Below, piece after piece: positions 45,444-54,199 of a stretch of DNA of 64,000 nucleotides. Source of the stretch: an uncultured Verrucomicrobia subdivision 3 bacterium (GTDB lineage Bacteria; Verrucomicrobiota; Verrucomicrobiia; Limisphaerales; DASXHY01); assembly GCA_937890005.1 (NCBI GenBank), contig CALBZA010000017.1, positions 124,001-188,000 on the forward strand, read 5' to 3'. Under the pieces are notes generated by a model. It worked only from the letters and a program-made list of their open reading frames with translations. It was not told where the DNA came from and did not search any database. Each line of letters starts with the position of its first letter. Position 1 is the stretch's first letter. Position numbers and translations under genes: made by a program.

Positions 45444-48017
45444 TCAGTTTTCAGGCAAATGAATCCGGTCGATTACGACGCCTGGATCAAGTGCCCGGAC
45501 GCGGAATGCATGTTTGCCGGCTTTCAACGACGGAAGTGGAATGTGTGCGCGAACGAAGTTGTCCTGAACGCCCTGGCTGCGGATGCGGCCGTTTTCATTT
45601 TCCGCGCCGCTCGAGCCGGGAACTTCCACGATGATCGGCTCGCCGTCATCGACCACCACGGCCACGCGCAATTTCATACCGGGATAAATTCGAAACGTGG
45701 GCAGGAAATCGATCCACGCTTCAGCGTCACCGGCTTTGCTGCGGAACCGGTATTCCAAAGTTGGCGCGCCCGAATCTGTTTCGCTCCAACTCAAGTCGGC
45801 CTTCACCGGCAGAAGAGCCATTGCGTTTCCGGAGGGGCCGAGTCCTTCGATCGGACACCAGCGCGCGGCGGAGGTTTCGGTCTGTCGATCGGTTGAGGCC
45901 GCGTTGCGCCAGCCGCGTTCGGGAATCGATGTTTTTTGGTAGGCCGGCCGGTTCGTTCCTTCGCCCCAGGGCCAGCGGACCTGACTGTTCCACGCAGTCA
46001 GATTCCGGGCTGTTACCGCTCCGGGCATCATTCGATTCCATTTTCCGCCTGCGATGGTCGAGTTGAAGTTTTCGACCAGCGCGTCGATTTCGAACCGCAG
46101 GCGTTCGATCTGCTTCTGATTTTCAGAAACATTTCTGCCTTCCTGAATTTCCCGGTCGGCGAGGAAAATCTTTCCGGACAATCCCAGAATTCGCGCAGGG
46201 AAACCGATCATCTCCACGTATGCATCGCGTGCTTCCGCCGGAATCGCGCGCGCCAGCGAACGTTCGTCGGCGAGAAGTTTTTCGTAATCCGCGCCGAGCT
46301 GTTTTGCGCGTTCGTCCGTGAGTGACATCGCCCAGCGGCGCTCCATCAGTTCCGGTTTGCGAATGGTTCCGAGCCGGTAGAAATCCGTCAGCAACGAAGC
46401 CACGCGTGCGGCGTGCTTCTTGCCGAAGTTTTCCGAGACGAACTGTTTGAGGAAGGAACGTTGTGCCGCGAGCGGGAAACTCTCCGGCGCCCAGGCCAGC
46501 CGGGCGAAGTAGTCGATGCCGATTTCCATCGGCTTGATGTCGCCGACGTTGAGCACCCAGATGGTTCGCGCCTCGTTCTCCCACGCCTTGTGGAATTCCT
46601 CCCACATCAGCGCGGGTGCGGTGCTGTTGATCCACAGATACGAATGCGGACCGCCGTAATAGGAAAGGTGCCAGTAAACGCCCGCGCCACCGGAACGGGT
46701 GCGTTCCGCCGGACTGCTCAGGCGGCGGATGTAGCCGAAGTTGTCATCCACCCAGACGAGTGTGATGTCGTCGGGAACCTTCAGGTTGGAGTCGTAAATG
46801 GGCAGCACTTCCTTGTAAGGCACGAAACATTGCGCGACGTTTCCCCATTCCTTTGACACATGGCGCTCCAGCAACGCGCGCTGATCGCGAAAAACTTCCT
46901 CCATCAATTGAATTTTTCCGGGCATGTCATTGGGTGGCGACTGCATTCCGCGGTCGTGAATGCCGCGAATGCCCAATGTCCACACCGCTTCCTCGGCGCC
47001 GCGTGCCTTGGCGCATTCTTCCCAAACCGAATGAATCACGTCGCGATTGAGGCTGTAGTTCCATCGGCCGTTCTGCTGCTCATCCCACTTCGCATTGTTG
47101 AACAGCATCGGTTCGCAATGGGAGGAGCCGGCCACAATGCCGTATTTGCCGGCCAGACGGTAATTCTCCGGCTCGGATCCGAACTCGCGGCTCACTTCGT
47201 GCATTGCAGGCCAGAGGTAATTCAGGCGCAATCGCAGCATCAGCTCGAACACCTTTTCATAAGTCTTCGGACCGATGTTTTTGAACTCAGGATCGAAGGT
47301 GTGCGTGGCCCACGGATAAAGTCCCCAGTCTTCGTCGTTGATGAAAATGCCACGATATTTCACGCCCGGCGCATCGAGTGTCGAAGCCGCGACTTTCACT
47401 GCCAGGGCGCTCTGTCGTTGCGCCGGAACATCGGCCCACCAGTACCACGGCGACACGCCGATTTTCTGCGAAAGCTGCATCAGGCCATAAGCCGCACCGC
47501 GCCGATCGCTTCCGGCAATTACCAAAGCGCGTTCCACGCCTGGAAGAGGCGACTTCACGATCTGTGTGAGTGTCGCTTCCCAGCGGCCGTGGATTTTTTC
47601 AACGTCACTCAGCCTGCCTTCCGCGATCAACTGTTGAAGCAGCGCACTTTTGCCCAGCGTTCCCACGATGATCAGCGGCCCTCGGTCTGAAGGAGCGTTG
47701 GTCACGATGAGGCGATGTCCCGTGACGCGTTCGACGTCGTCGGCGAAAAAGCCCGCTGCCAGTTGAACGACGGGATAATCGGCGTCATCGACAACGAGAA
47801 CCGCCGTCTGTGATCCGGCACTGAGGTTGATGCTGTCCGCATCCTTCGATGTCTTGAACAGAACTTCCACTTCCGCATTTGCCGTGGCGAAAGGCAGCAG
47901 GAAAAGGATCGCCGCGAGAAAACACGGCAACAGGGAAGGGAAGCGCATGATCCGACCGTAGCGCGATGTTCGCGTCATATTCAGTGAGCAGCTTCCAAGG
48001 TTCCTGATTGATTTCAT
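45444..48017 (-). CDS. GH115 alpha-glucuronidase
   Basis: 857 residues from the ATG at 48017, chosen because GAAGAAG lies just upstream; ATGs at 47978 and 47948 are alternatives, the last giving the tidiest signal peptide (MRFPSLLPCFLAAILFLLPF). GH115 motifs are plain: RRGAAYGLMQLSQKIGVSPW, GIFINDEDWGLYPW (about 223-236), LRLNYLWPAMHEVSREFG (about 255-272) and LVWVDDNFGYIRRLS. A helical domain and a C-terminal beta-domain follow. The family removes 4-O-methyl-D-glucuronic acid from internal or terminal xylose of glucuronoxylan. It lies between GH51 and GH29 on one strand. This is the clearest single pointer to a glucuronoxylan-type substrate. Confidence 0.93.
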   Translation of the reverse strand: MKSIRNLGSCSLNMTRTSRYGRIMRFPSLLPCFLAAILFLLPFATANAEVEVLFKTSKDADSINLSAGSQTAVLVVDDADYPVVQLAAGFFADDVERVTGHRLIVTNAPSDRGPLIIVGTLGKSALLQQLIAEGRLSDVEKIHGRWEATLTQIVKSPLPGVERALVIAGSDRRGAAYGLMQLSQKIGVSPWYWWADVPAQRQSALAVKVAASTLDAPGVKYRGIFINDEDWGLYPWATHTFDPEFKNIGPKTYEKVFELMLRLRLNYLWPAMHEVSREFGSEPENYRLAGKYGIVAGSSHCEPMLFNNAKWDEQQNGRWNYSLNRDVIHSVWEECAKARGAEEAVWTLGIRGIHDRGMQSPPNDMPGKIQLMEEVFRDQRALLERHVSKEWGNVAQCFVPYKEVLPIYDSNLKVPDDITLVWVDDNFGYIRRLSSPAERTRSGGAGVYWHLSYYGGPHSYLWINSTAPALMWEEFHKAWENEARTIWVLNVGDIKPMEIGIDYFARLAWAPESFPLAAQRSFLKQFVSENFGKKHAARVASLLTDFYRLGTIRKPELMERRWAMSLTDERAKQLGADYEKLLADERSLARAIPAEARDAYVEMIGFPARILGLSGKIFLADREIQEGRNVSENQKQIERLRFEIDALVENFNSTIAGGKWNRMMPGAVTARNLTAWNSQVRWPWGEGTNRPAYQKTSIPERGWRNAASTDRQTETSAARWCPIEGLGPSGNAMALLPVKADLSWSETDSGAPTLEYRFRSKAGDAEAWIDFLPTFRIYPGMKLRVAVVVDDGEPIIVEVPGSSGAENENGRIRSQGVQDNFVRAHIPLPSLKAGKHAFRVRALDPGVVIDRIHLPEN

Positions 48018-48134
48018 GACTTCTTCAGAAGGTCGCAGTGCAGACTTCGAGCCCGCCGATTCTCGGAACATTCGAGTTTCGAGTTCCTTCGATGTCGGTG
48101 TGGCAACGATCACTCGTGTGGCGCCGGAAAGCGG

Positions 48135-48160
48135 CGCTTTTCGGCAGTCCCGGAAAAGCG
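48135..48160. terminator. Possible hairpin between GH51 and GH115
   Basis: CGCTTTTC and GAAAAGCG form an 8-bp stem with a 10-base loop, 19 bp after the GH51 stop on the minus strand. No clear T-run follows in the minus direction, so it may be an attenuator or a processing site rather than a full terminator. Confidence 0.35.
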
Positions 48161-48178
48161 GCCTTACAGTGCGTCCAC

Positions 48179-50203
48179 TCAGTTGCGTCCGATGCGATAC
48201 ACCGTAAGCGAATTGCCGGGCGCTTCGTAGTTGAATTTCGCTTTCACGGTCACCTTTTCGGAAACCGGCTTGATCGCCTGTTCCTTGCCGTCCTCGTTGA
48301 AGGCGTCGGCGTTCTCGCCGGTCAGGACGGTTCGGGTCGCTTGAAGATCATTCGATCCCAATCCGTCGAGCACGACTGACAGCGAAACCGGTGCGTCTGA
48401 ACCGTTGACGATTTTCAAGATGACGTCGCCCGACTTGGAATCGCGCACGGCGGACGCGGCGAGTTTCGCAGGCTTCTCCTGAGCGGAAACGGTGGTCGTC
48501 AAGTAAGTGTCGCCGCTGTTCTGACCGAACAATTTTTGGACGTAATAATTTGCGGTGGGGAAAACTTCCGTGCCGGTGAAATAGATCATGTCGGGATGCC
48601 ATTGCGTGTGATTTCGCCGGGCGAGAAGCGGTGCGTAGGAGGCGAAATGAACGATGTCCCCGTTCCGTTCCAGTGCCGTCATTCCGGCCGCCTCGGCGAT
48701 GGCGGACCGCAGTGTGTTACGGCGCTTGTCGCGGTCGTGCGCCGCGTATTCGCCCAGATACACTTTCGCACTGGCGCGATCGTATTTGTCATAACGCTGG
48801 AGATTGTTCCAGAACCACTGCGGCGCGACGTAATAATGCTCATCGACCATCGACAGATTCAGTTCACGCGCAAACTTCCAGCCTTCTTCGTAATCCTGAC
48901 CGCTGGCGAACGGTCCGGTCGTTCCAATCACGACAATCTCCGGATGCTTCGCCTTCACCGCGTCGTGGATCATCTTGAATCGTTCCCGGAAAACCGGCGT
49001 GATCGCGTCTTCGTTGCCGACGCCGAGATACTTCAGACCAAAGGGTTCGGGATGTCCCGCAGCGGCACGTTTGGCGCCCCACTTAGAAGTGGCCGGTCCA
49101 TTGGCCCATTCGATCAGGTCAAAGATGTCCTGAATGTAAGCCTCCATTTCATCGAGCGGGAGGCCTTCCTGTCCACGGTTAGGAGAATGTCCCGCGTGCT
49201 GGCAGCTTACGCCAGCAGACACGACCGGAATCGGAATCGCTCCGATGTCTTCACAGAACTGGAAATATTCGAAGTAGCCGAGGCCCATTGTCTGATGGTA
49301 GCCCCACGCATAGTTCGGCTGCGCGCGGCGCTGTTCAACCGGGCCGACGGTGTCCTTCCAATTGTAATAGCGATAAATGCTTCCTGCATGAACCAGACAG
49401 CCGCCCGGGAAGCGCATGAATTTGGGTTTGATATCCGCGATGGTCTGGGCGAGATCCGCGCGAAGTCCATTCGGCCGGTTGTTAAAGGTTTTCTCCGGGA
49501 ACAGCGAAATCATGTCGAGACACAACCCGCCCTGTTCGTGAGCGAGCAGCACAAGGCGGGCGTCGTTGACGGTTTGAGCCGGCTTGAACTTCACGGAAAC
49601 CTTGCGCCAGTCGCGGCCCTTGATTTCGAGTTTTTCCTCGGCGAGCACCTCGCCATTCTTCCTCTCCAATCGCAACGTTACCGGCATGGCTTTGCTGTTG
49701 TCGCCGCGACCCCACAGGATTCCCATGTAAGGTTGATAGGCCCAGAATGATGCTTCGTACGTTTCGCCCGCCTTGAGTGGAATACCTCCGAACCCGCTGT
49801 TTGCCAGGCCGACGCCTTCGCCGGGCGTGCGCACAGTGAGAATCACGTAATGCGGGTTGTTCGCGTGGAGAGAACGCATGGTCGAAACACCCAGCGACCC
49901 GTCCGCACCATTGCCGCGTTTTTGAAGTTCCCACGAAAAGAGCGGTCCCCACGAGGATTGTTCGGCAGGACTGTATTCGAAGGAACGATTTTGAATCAGC
50001 TCGGCGTAAAGTCCGCCGTCCGCGGCGTAGTTCAGATCTTCGAAAAAGATGCCAAACAGTTCTGAACTGATTCTCCGGCCCGCTTCCGCTGTCTGAACCG
50101 TGAGCTGGACCGGTCCCGTTTGCGCGATGGCAGATTGTGAGGTGAACAAAGCAAGCCCGCATGCGGCGAGCACTTTCGCAGTTTGAATCCGAATTTGGTT
50201 CAT
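48179..50203 (-). CDS. GH51 alpha-L-arabinofuranosidase
   Basis: 674 residues with a signal peptide (IQTAKVLAACGLALFTSQSAIAQ). A CBM4/9-like insertion lies in the N-terminal beta region (AGETYEASFWAYQPYMGILW). The barrel shows ISSELFGIFFEDLNYAADGG, FMRFPGGCLVHAG, the acid/base Glu398 in YLGVGNEDAI and the nucleophile Glu485 in VYLGEYAAHD. The C-terminal beta-sandwich ends LTVYRIGRN. It hydrolyses alpha-arabinofuranosyl side chains with retention. It is the first gene of the operon continuing with GH115 and GH29; its start is 160 bp from the operator at 50364. Confidence 0.94.
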   Translation of the reverse strand: MNQIRIQTAKVLAACGLALFTSQSAIAQTGPVQLTVQTAEAGRRISSELFGIFFEDLNYAADGGLYAELIQNRSFEYSPAEQSSWGPLFSWELQKRGNGADGSLGVSTMRSLHANNPHYVILTVRTPGEGVGLANSGFGGIPLKAGETYEASFWAYQPYMGILWGRGDNSKAMPVTLRLERKNGEVLAEEKLEIKGRDWRKVSVKFKPAQTVNDARLVLLAHEQGGLCLDMISLFPEKTFNNRPNGLRADLAQTIADIKPKFMRFPGGCLVHAGSIYRYYNWKDTVGPVEQRRAQPNYAWGYHQTMGLGYFEYFQFCEDIGAIPIPVVSAGVSCQHAGHSPNRGQEGLPLDEMEAYIQDIFDLIEWANGPATSKWGAKRAAAGHPEPFGLKYLGVGNEDAITPVFRERFKMIHDAVKAKHPEIVVIGTTGPFASGQDYEEGWKFARELNLSMVDEHYYVAPQWFWNNLQRYDKYDRASAKVYLGEYAAHDRDKRRNTLRSAIAEAAGMTALERNGDIVHFASYAPLLARRNHTQWHPDMIYFTGTEVFPTANYYVQKLFGQNSGDTYLTTTVSAQEKPAKLAASAVRDSKSGDVILKIVNGSDAPVSLSVVLDGLGSNDLQATRTVLTGENADAFNEDGKEQAIKPVSEKVTVKAKFNYEAPGNSLTVYRIGRN

Positions 50204-50363
50204 GTGAAAAAACTAAGCTCTCAAATCGTCGCCGTCAGCGCATTTACGGCGGACGGCCGGCCGAACGTAGGATGACGAACCGCCCGGCAAAGTTACAACG
50301 GAAGCTCACCGAGGCTGATCGCAGGCCCGATGAAGATGATGGAGAACACGCTGGGCTTGCCCA

Positions 50364-50379
50364 TACGACATACGTCCGA
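50364..50379 (-). promoter_or_regulatory. Regulon operator, copy 7
   Basis: Read on the plus strand: TACGAC-ATAC-GTCCGA. One half is exact; the other deviates at two bases. It is 160 bp upstream of the GH51 start, in the 256-bp gap after the sensor kinase gene. Confidence 0.6.
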
Positions 50380-50459
50380 TGTCTCACTGCCGCGTGATGA
50401 ATGTGCAAGCGCCTGTTGAAGGATGGAGTTCTTCCGGCCAGGTTCCAGCCCCGACCGAT

Positions 50460-53400
50460 TCAAAAAAGCACGGCGTCGCCTTTTGTCTCCTCTGATTTGG
50501 CAGGGGCACCCGGTTCCGTCGGCAGTTCGAGAATGAAATGCGCGCCTTTGCCATGTCCGTCACTATGAGCCGTCAACGCGCCCCCCATTTCGTGCGCGGC
50601 CAGCGCTCCGCTGTGGAGTCCGAAGCCGTGCCCGTTTTTCCGGGTGGTAAATCCAAAGGCAAAAATCTTCGTCAGGTTCTCTGGCAGAATGCCCACGCCG
50701 TTGTCCCGGACTTCGAAACGAACACGATCCGGGGAAGCCGGACGGACGGTGAATCGAACTATGCGATTGGTCGGATCGTTTGCCTCGCAGGCGTTCTTCG
50801 CATTTTCAAGCAGGTTCACCAGGATCTGGAGCGTCTTATGACGATCGATGGTGAGCATCGGAACATCCGGATGGAAATCACGCACGAGGCGGATTGAGTT
50901 CCGCGACAGCCCTGCGCTCTGGATGCGGAGAGCGTCCTCTGCCAGTTCGGATGGCGGGATCCTTTCCACCACACCCGACACACGTGCATACGTCTGTTGC
51001 ATGGCAACGATCTTCTTGATGTGATCGATGTTGCTGTTGAGCGACTGGATCTCCTCCTGCATGCGGGTCCGTTCCTTCAACAAGGTGCGATACAACGTTT
51101 CGAGAAAATGAATCAGCTTGTCGCCCTTGCCGTTGGCGGCAAAGAAACCGGTGAGGGATGAGCTGTTTTCCTTGAGCAGTTCCAGGACTTTCTCCAGTCG
51201 TTCGACACTGGAACTGCGAACCTGCTCCTCGATGATCGATGCGGAGATGTTAACGCTGTTCAGCACATTGCCCACATTGTGCAGGACGCTGGTGGCGACC
51301 TCGGCCATGCCTGCCTGGCGGGAACTTTGGAGCAGCCGCTTGTGGAGGTCTTCCAACTCCGCCTCGGCCTTCTTGCGCTCGGTCACGTCGCGGTGAATTC
51401 CCGCTACGCCGATGACATCCCCGTTGTGATCCCGGAGAGGAACCTTTGTGGTGCGTTGCCACCGGACCTGGCCGTTCTTGAACGTGACATGCTCTTCTTC
51501 TTCGTACCCTTCTCCCGTCCGCAGGAGATTTTCTTCCGTGGCGCGAAACCGTTCCGCATCGGCTGCCGTGTAACAATCGAAATCGCTCCTGCCGGCAGCT
51601 TGCTCCGGATCTTCAAACCCCATCGTTCGAGCGTGAGCAATATTGTTGATGAGAACCCGGCCGAACCTGTCTTTGACGAAGATGTCGTCAGGAAGATGAT
51701 CGATGAGGGTGCGTAGAAGGTTGCGTTGTTCACTCAGCTCGCGGGTTCGCTCTCGAATACGCGCGTCCAACTGTTCGTTTGCAGCTTTCAGAAGCCGCGA
51801 TCGTCGTTGAATGTGTGACACGCGCCAGGCGTAGATTCCGCCCAGCAAAGCAACGCCCGCCATGGCAACAAGCGCCTTGAACCAGGTGGACTGGTAATAG
51901 TAGGGAGGCAATGTGACGGCCAGACTTGCTCCCTGTTCATTCCACAATCCATCGGCATTGCAGGCCTGCACGCGGAACGTGTAGTCGCGGGGTTTCAGGT
52001 TGGCATAAACCGCAGATCGCCTCGGCCCGGAATCCACCCAGTCGGAATCGTAGCCTTCCAGCTTGTATCGAAAGCGGACCTTCTCTGGCGCCTGCAGGCT
52101 TATCCCCGTGAATTGAAATTGCAGCTCTCCGCTTCCCGGTCCGACAGACGCGTGACCGGCGTCCAGAACGTCCACACCATTGACCTTCGCGGCAAGGAGA
52201 TGCACCGGCGGGATCACGGAGTTGACTGGAATTTTCCGGGGGTCGATGCGCACGGGACCTTGCGGAGTCGGAAACCATACCGCTCCCTCTGTGCTGCGGC
52301 AGCCCACCCATTCCACGTCGGCGGATTCGATTGTCTTGATCGACTCGAGCCCGTCGTAAATCCGACCCACCAGCCGTCCGGATTTTTCATCCGCCACTGC
52401 GTTCGCGCTGCGTCGGCTCACCTGAATGATCCCATGTGTGGCCGCCACCCAGAGGTTGTCTTCGGCATCGGGAACGATCCCATGAATGACGGTTTCAACC
52501 AGAGGATCCTTGATGGGGGTAATGCGGTCATTCTTCAGACGGCTCAATCCAGTCCGCTGCCCGATCCAGATCGTCTTCTGGTCGTCTTCGCACGCAAATT
52601 GAACGTCGTAGTCTGGCAGCCCCTCGGGCACGGACCAGTGTTCGAGCCGTTCGCCGTCTGCCCGAAACAGGCCGTTCACGGTACTGATCAGAATCGAGCC
52701 GTCGGAACACGAGTGCAGATTCCTGATCCAGTGAAACTGCGGTCCATTCGTCGAAGGGAACGTGTGGGGTGCGACCCTCTGACGGTCCACACGGAACAGG
52801 TCTCCGCCCACGCTGACAACGACTCCGACTGAATCTTCAGCCATCGCCGTCGGCCAGCCGCTAAATGGATGATGAGCAACCACCTTGTTGCCGGAGATGA
52901 TCTCCACCTCCCGGTTTCCGTTCAGCAGATAGACGTCACCGTTGCGGGCCTGGTGCACTCGCTTCACGTATGGGGTGCACAGGCCGTGCTCGGGTTTGAA
53001 TCGACTCCAATTGGTGCCATCGAACCAGCCGACACCCCCCGCCGCAGCGACCCAGATTCCCGACCTGACTCCAGCCGCCACTCCGTGAGCGCCAAAACCC
53101 ATGATCTCTTCGTCTCTGAAAATTGGAAATTTGACGTCGGTAAGCTGTGTCAGTCCCTCCCGCGTCGCCACCCAGATGCTCCCCTCCCTGTCTTCGTGGA
53201 TCGCGTACACAAAGTCGTTGGCCAGTCCGCCGGAATGGCGGATCGATTCGAGGCTGCCCTGATAGTATCGATGAAGTCCCGCGCCCCATGTTCCAATCCA
53301 GAGCGCACCCTCCTTGTCGAGGTGAAGCGCCCGCACTTCCTGAGGGAATTCGAAGTCTTTTTTATGCCGGAGTTCGGAATCGAAGCAGTGCAACGCCAAT

Positions 53401-54098
53401 TGCGTGGCGACCCATAGATTTTCCTGACCATCCACGGCCATGGCAAAAAGGATTTCGCCATCGATGCCTAGTGGAACGCGACGGTATTCACCCTTTTCCC
53501 AAATCCACAGTCCCTGTTCCGCTGTCGCTATCCAGATTCGCTGGCGGGCGTCTTCGAAGAACCCCTGGGCCCCCCAGACGTTGGTGTTGAGTTCGGCAGC
53601 GGCCATTTCGCCCGGCTTCCACCGCGCCGTTCCCAATCCCGTGCCCACCCAGAGCCCGCCGTCGCGCGCTTCATGAAATGCCGAAGCCGTCGTATATGAA
53701 ACCAGCCATTCCCCTTCGGGCCGGCGAAATCCCGACGTGGCGCTCCAAATTCCAAAGGAGCCGTTTTCAAGTCCAAAGAGCAGCTGCCCCTGGGATGTTT
53801 CTTTCAAACTGATCACCCTTCTTCCACGCCAGGCATCGTCTGACGCGACTGACAGCACGGAGAAATCGAAACCGTCGAACCGGATAAGCCCGTTCTGGCT
53901 GCCAAACCAGATGTAGCCGTCGCGAGTCTGGGTGATGGCGCGAACTCCATTGACCGGCAGGCCGCTTTGCCGGGTCCAGCTGTGGGCGTTGTATTGGTAG
54001 AGTGATTTTGAATTGTCCAATGCCAAGGCCCCGCTCGGAACCACAAGGAGTCCGAACGCGAGGAAAAGCGTTACTCGGCAAGACATTAGGAGTTTCAC
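50460..54098 (-). CDS. Sensor histidine kinase with two-component-regulator propeller, Y_Y_Y and PAS domains, no receiver
   Basis: 1212 residues. A signal peptide (LMSCRVTLFLAFGLLVVPSG) is followed by the 14-repeat-type beta-propeller seen in HTCS sensors (AITQTRDGYIWFGSQNGLIR, EGSIWVATREGLTQL), a Y_Y_Y domain (RFRYKLEGYDSDWVDSGPRR), a membrane helix near 740-760, a PAS domain (DHLPDDIFVKDRFGRVLIN) and a kinase core with about His940 in TSVLHNVGNVLNS and an ATPase domain (NLLENAKNACEAN, VRDNGVGI, GHGFGLHSGAL). In Bacteroides such propellers sense released oligosaccharides and are fused to a receiver and AraC domain. Here both are absent, so an unlinked regulator is needed. It lies 101 bp after GH98 on the same strand, probably in one operon. 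Confidence 0.92.
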   Translation of the reverse strand: MKLLMSCRVTLFLAFGLLVVPSGALALDNSKSLYQYNAHSWTRQSGLPVNGVRAITQTRDGYIWFGSQNGLIRFDGFDFSVLSVASDDAWRGRRVISLKETSQGQLLFGLENGSFGIWSATSGFRRPEGEWLVSYTTASAFHEARDGGLWVGTGLGTARWKPGEMAAAELNTNVWGAQGFFEDARQRIWIATAEQGLWIWEKGEYRRVPLGIDGEILFAMAVDGQENLWVATQLALHCFDSELRHKKDFEFPQEVRALHLDKEGALWIGTWGAGLHRYYQGSLESIRHSGGLANDFVYAIHEDREGSIWVATREGLTQLTDVKFPIFRDEEIMGFGAHGVAAGVRSGIWVAAAGGVGWFDGTNWSRFKPEHGLCTPYVKRVHQARNGDVYLLNGNREVEIISGNKVVAHHPFSGWPTAMAEDSVGVVVSVGGDLFRVDRQRVAPHTFPSTNGPQFHWIRNLHSCSDGSILISTVNGLFRADGERLEHWSVPEGLPDYDVQFACEDDQKTIWIGQRTGLSRLKNDRITPIKDPLVETVIHGIVPDAEDNLWVAATHGIIQVSRRSANAVADEKSGRLVGRIYDGLESIKTIESADVEWVGCRSTEGAVWFPTPQGPVRIDPRKIPVNSVIPPVHLLAAKVNGVDVLDAGHASVGPGSGELQFQFTGISLQAPEKVRFRYKLEGYDSDWVDSGPRRSAVYANLKPRDYTFRVQACNADGLWNEQGASLAVTLPPYYYQSTWFKALVAMAGVALLGGIYAWRVSHIQRRSRLLKAANEQLDARIRERTRELSEQRNLLRTLIDHLPDDIFVKDRFGRVLINNIAHARTMGFEDPEQAAGRSDFDCYTAADAERFRATEENLLRTGEGYEEEEHVTFKNGQVRWQRTTKVPLRDHNGDVIGVAGIHRDVTERKKAEAELEDLHKRLLQSSRQAGMAEVATSVLHNVGNVLNSVNISASIIEEQVRSSSVERLEKVLELLKENSSSLTGFFAANGKGDKLIHFLETLYRTLLKERTRMQEEIQSLNSNIDHIKKIVAMQQTYARVSGVVERIPPSELAEDALRIQSAGLSRNSIRLVRDFHPDVPMLTIDRHKTLQILVNLLENAKNACEANDPTNRIVRFTVRPASPDRVRFEVRDNGVGILPENLTKIFAFGFTTRKNGHGFGLHSGALAAHEMGGALTAHSDGHGKGAHFILELPTEPGAPAKSEETKGDAVLF

Positions 54099-54199
54099 AG
54101 TGACGAACTCCAGTTTCTATCGACCGGAACCCCTGCGCGGTGAAGTTTTTTCAGCAAATCCCAGGGTCGCTGGCTCCCGCCGCGCCGTTGACCGCTTCC

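Noticed and set aside
48536..49750. 404-codon plus-strand frame across GH51
   Set aside because: The minus strand encodes GH51 with both catalytic Glu motifs; the plus frame has no start context or recognisable domain.
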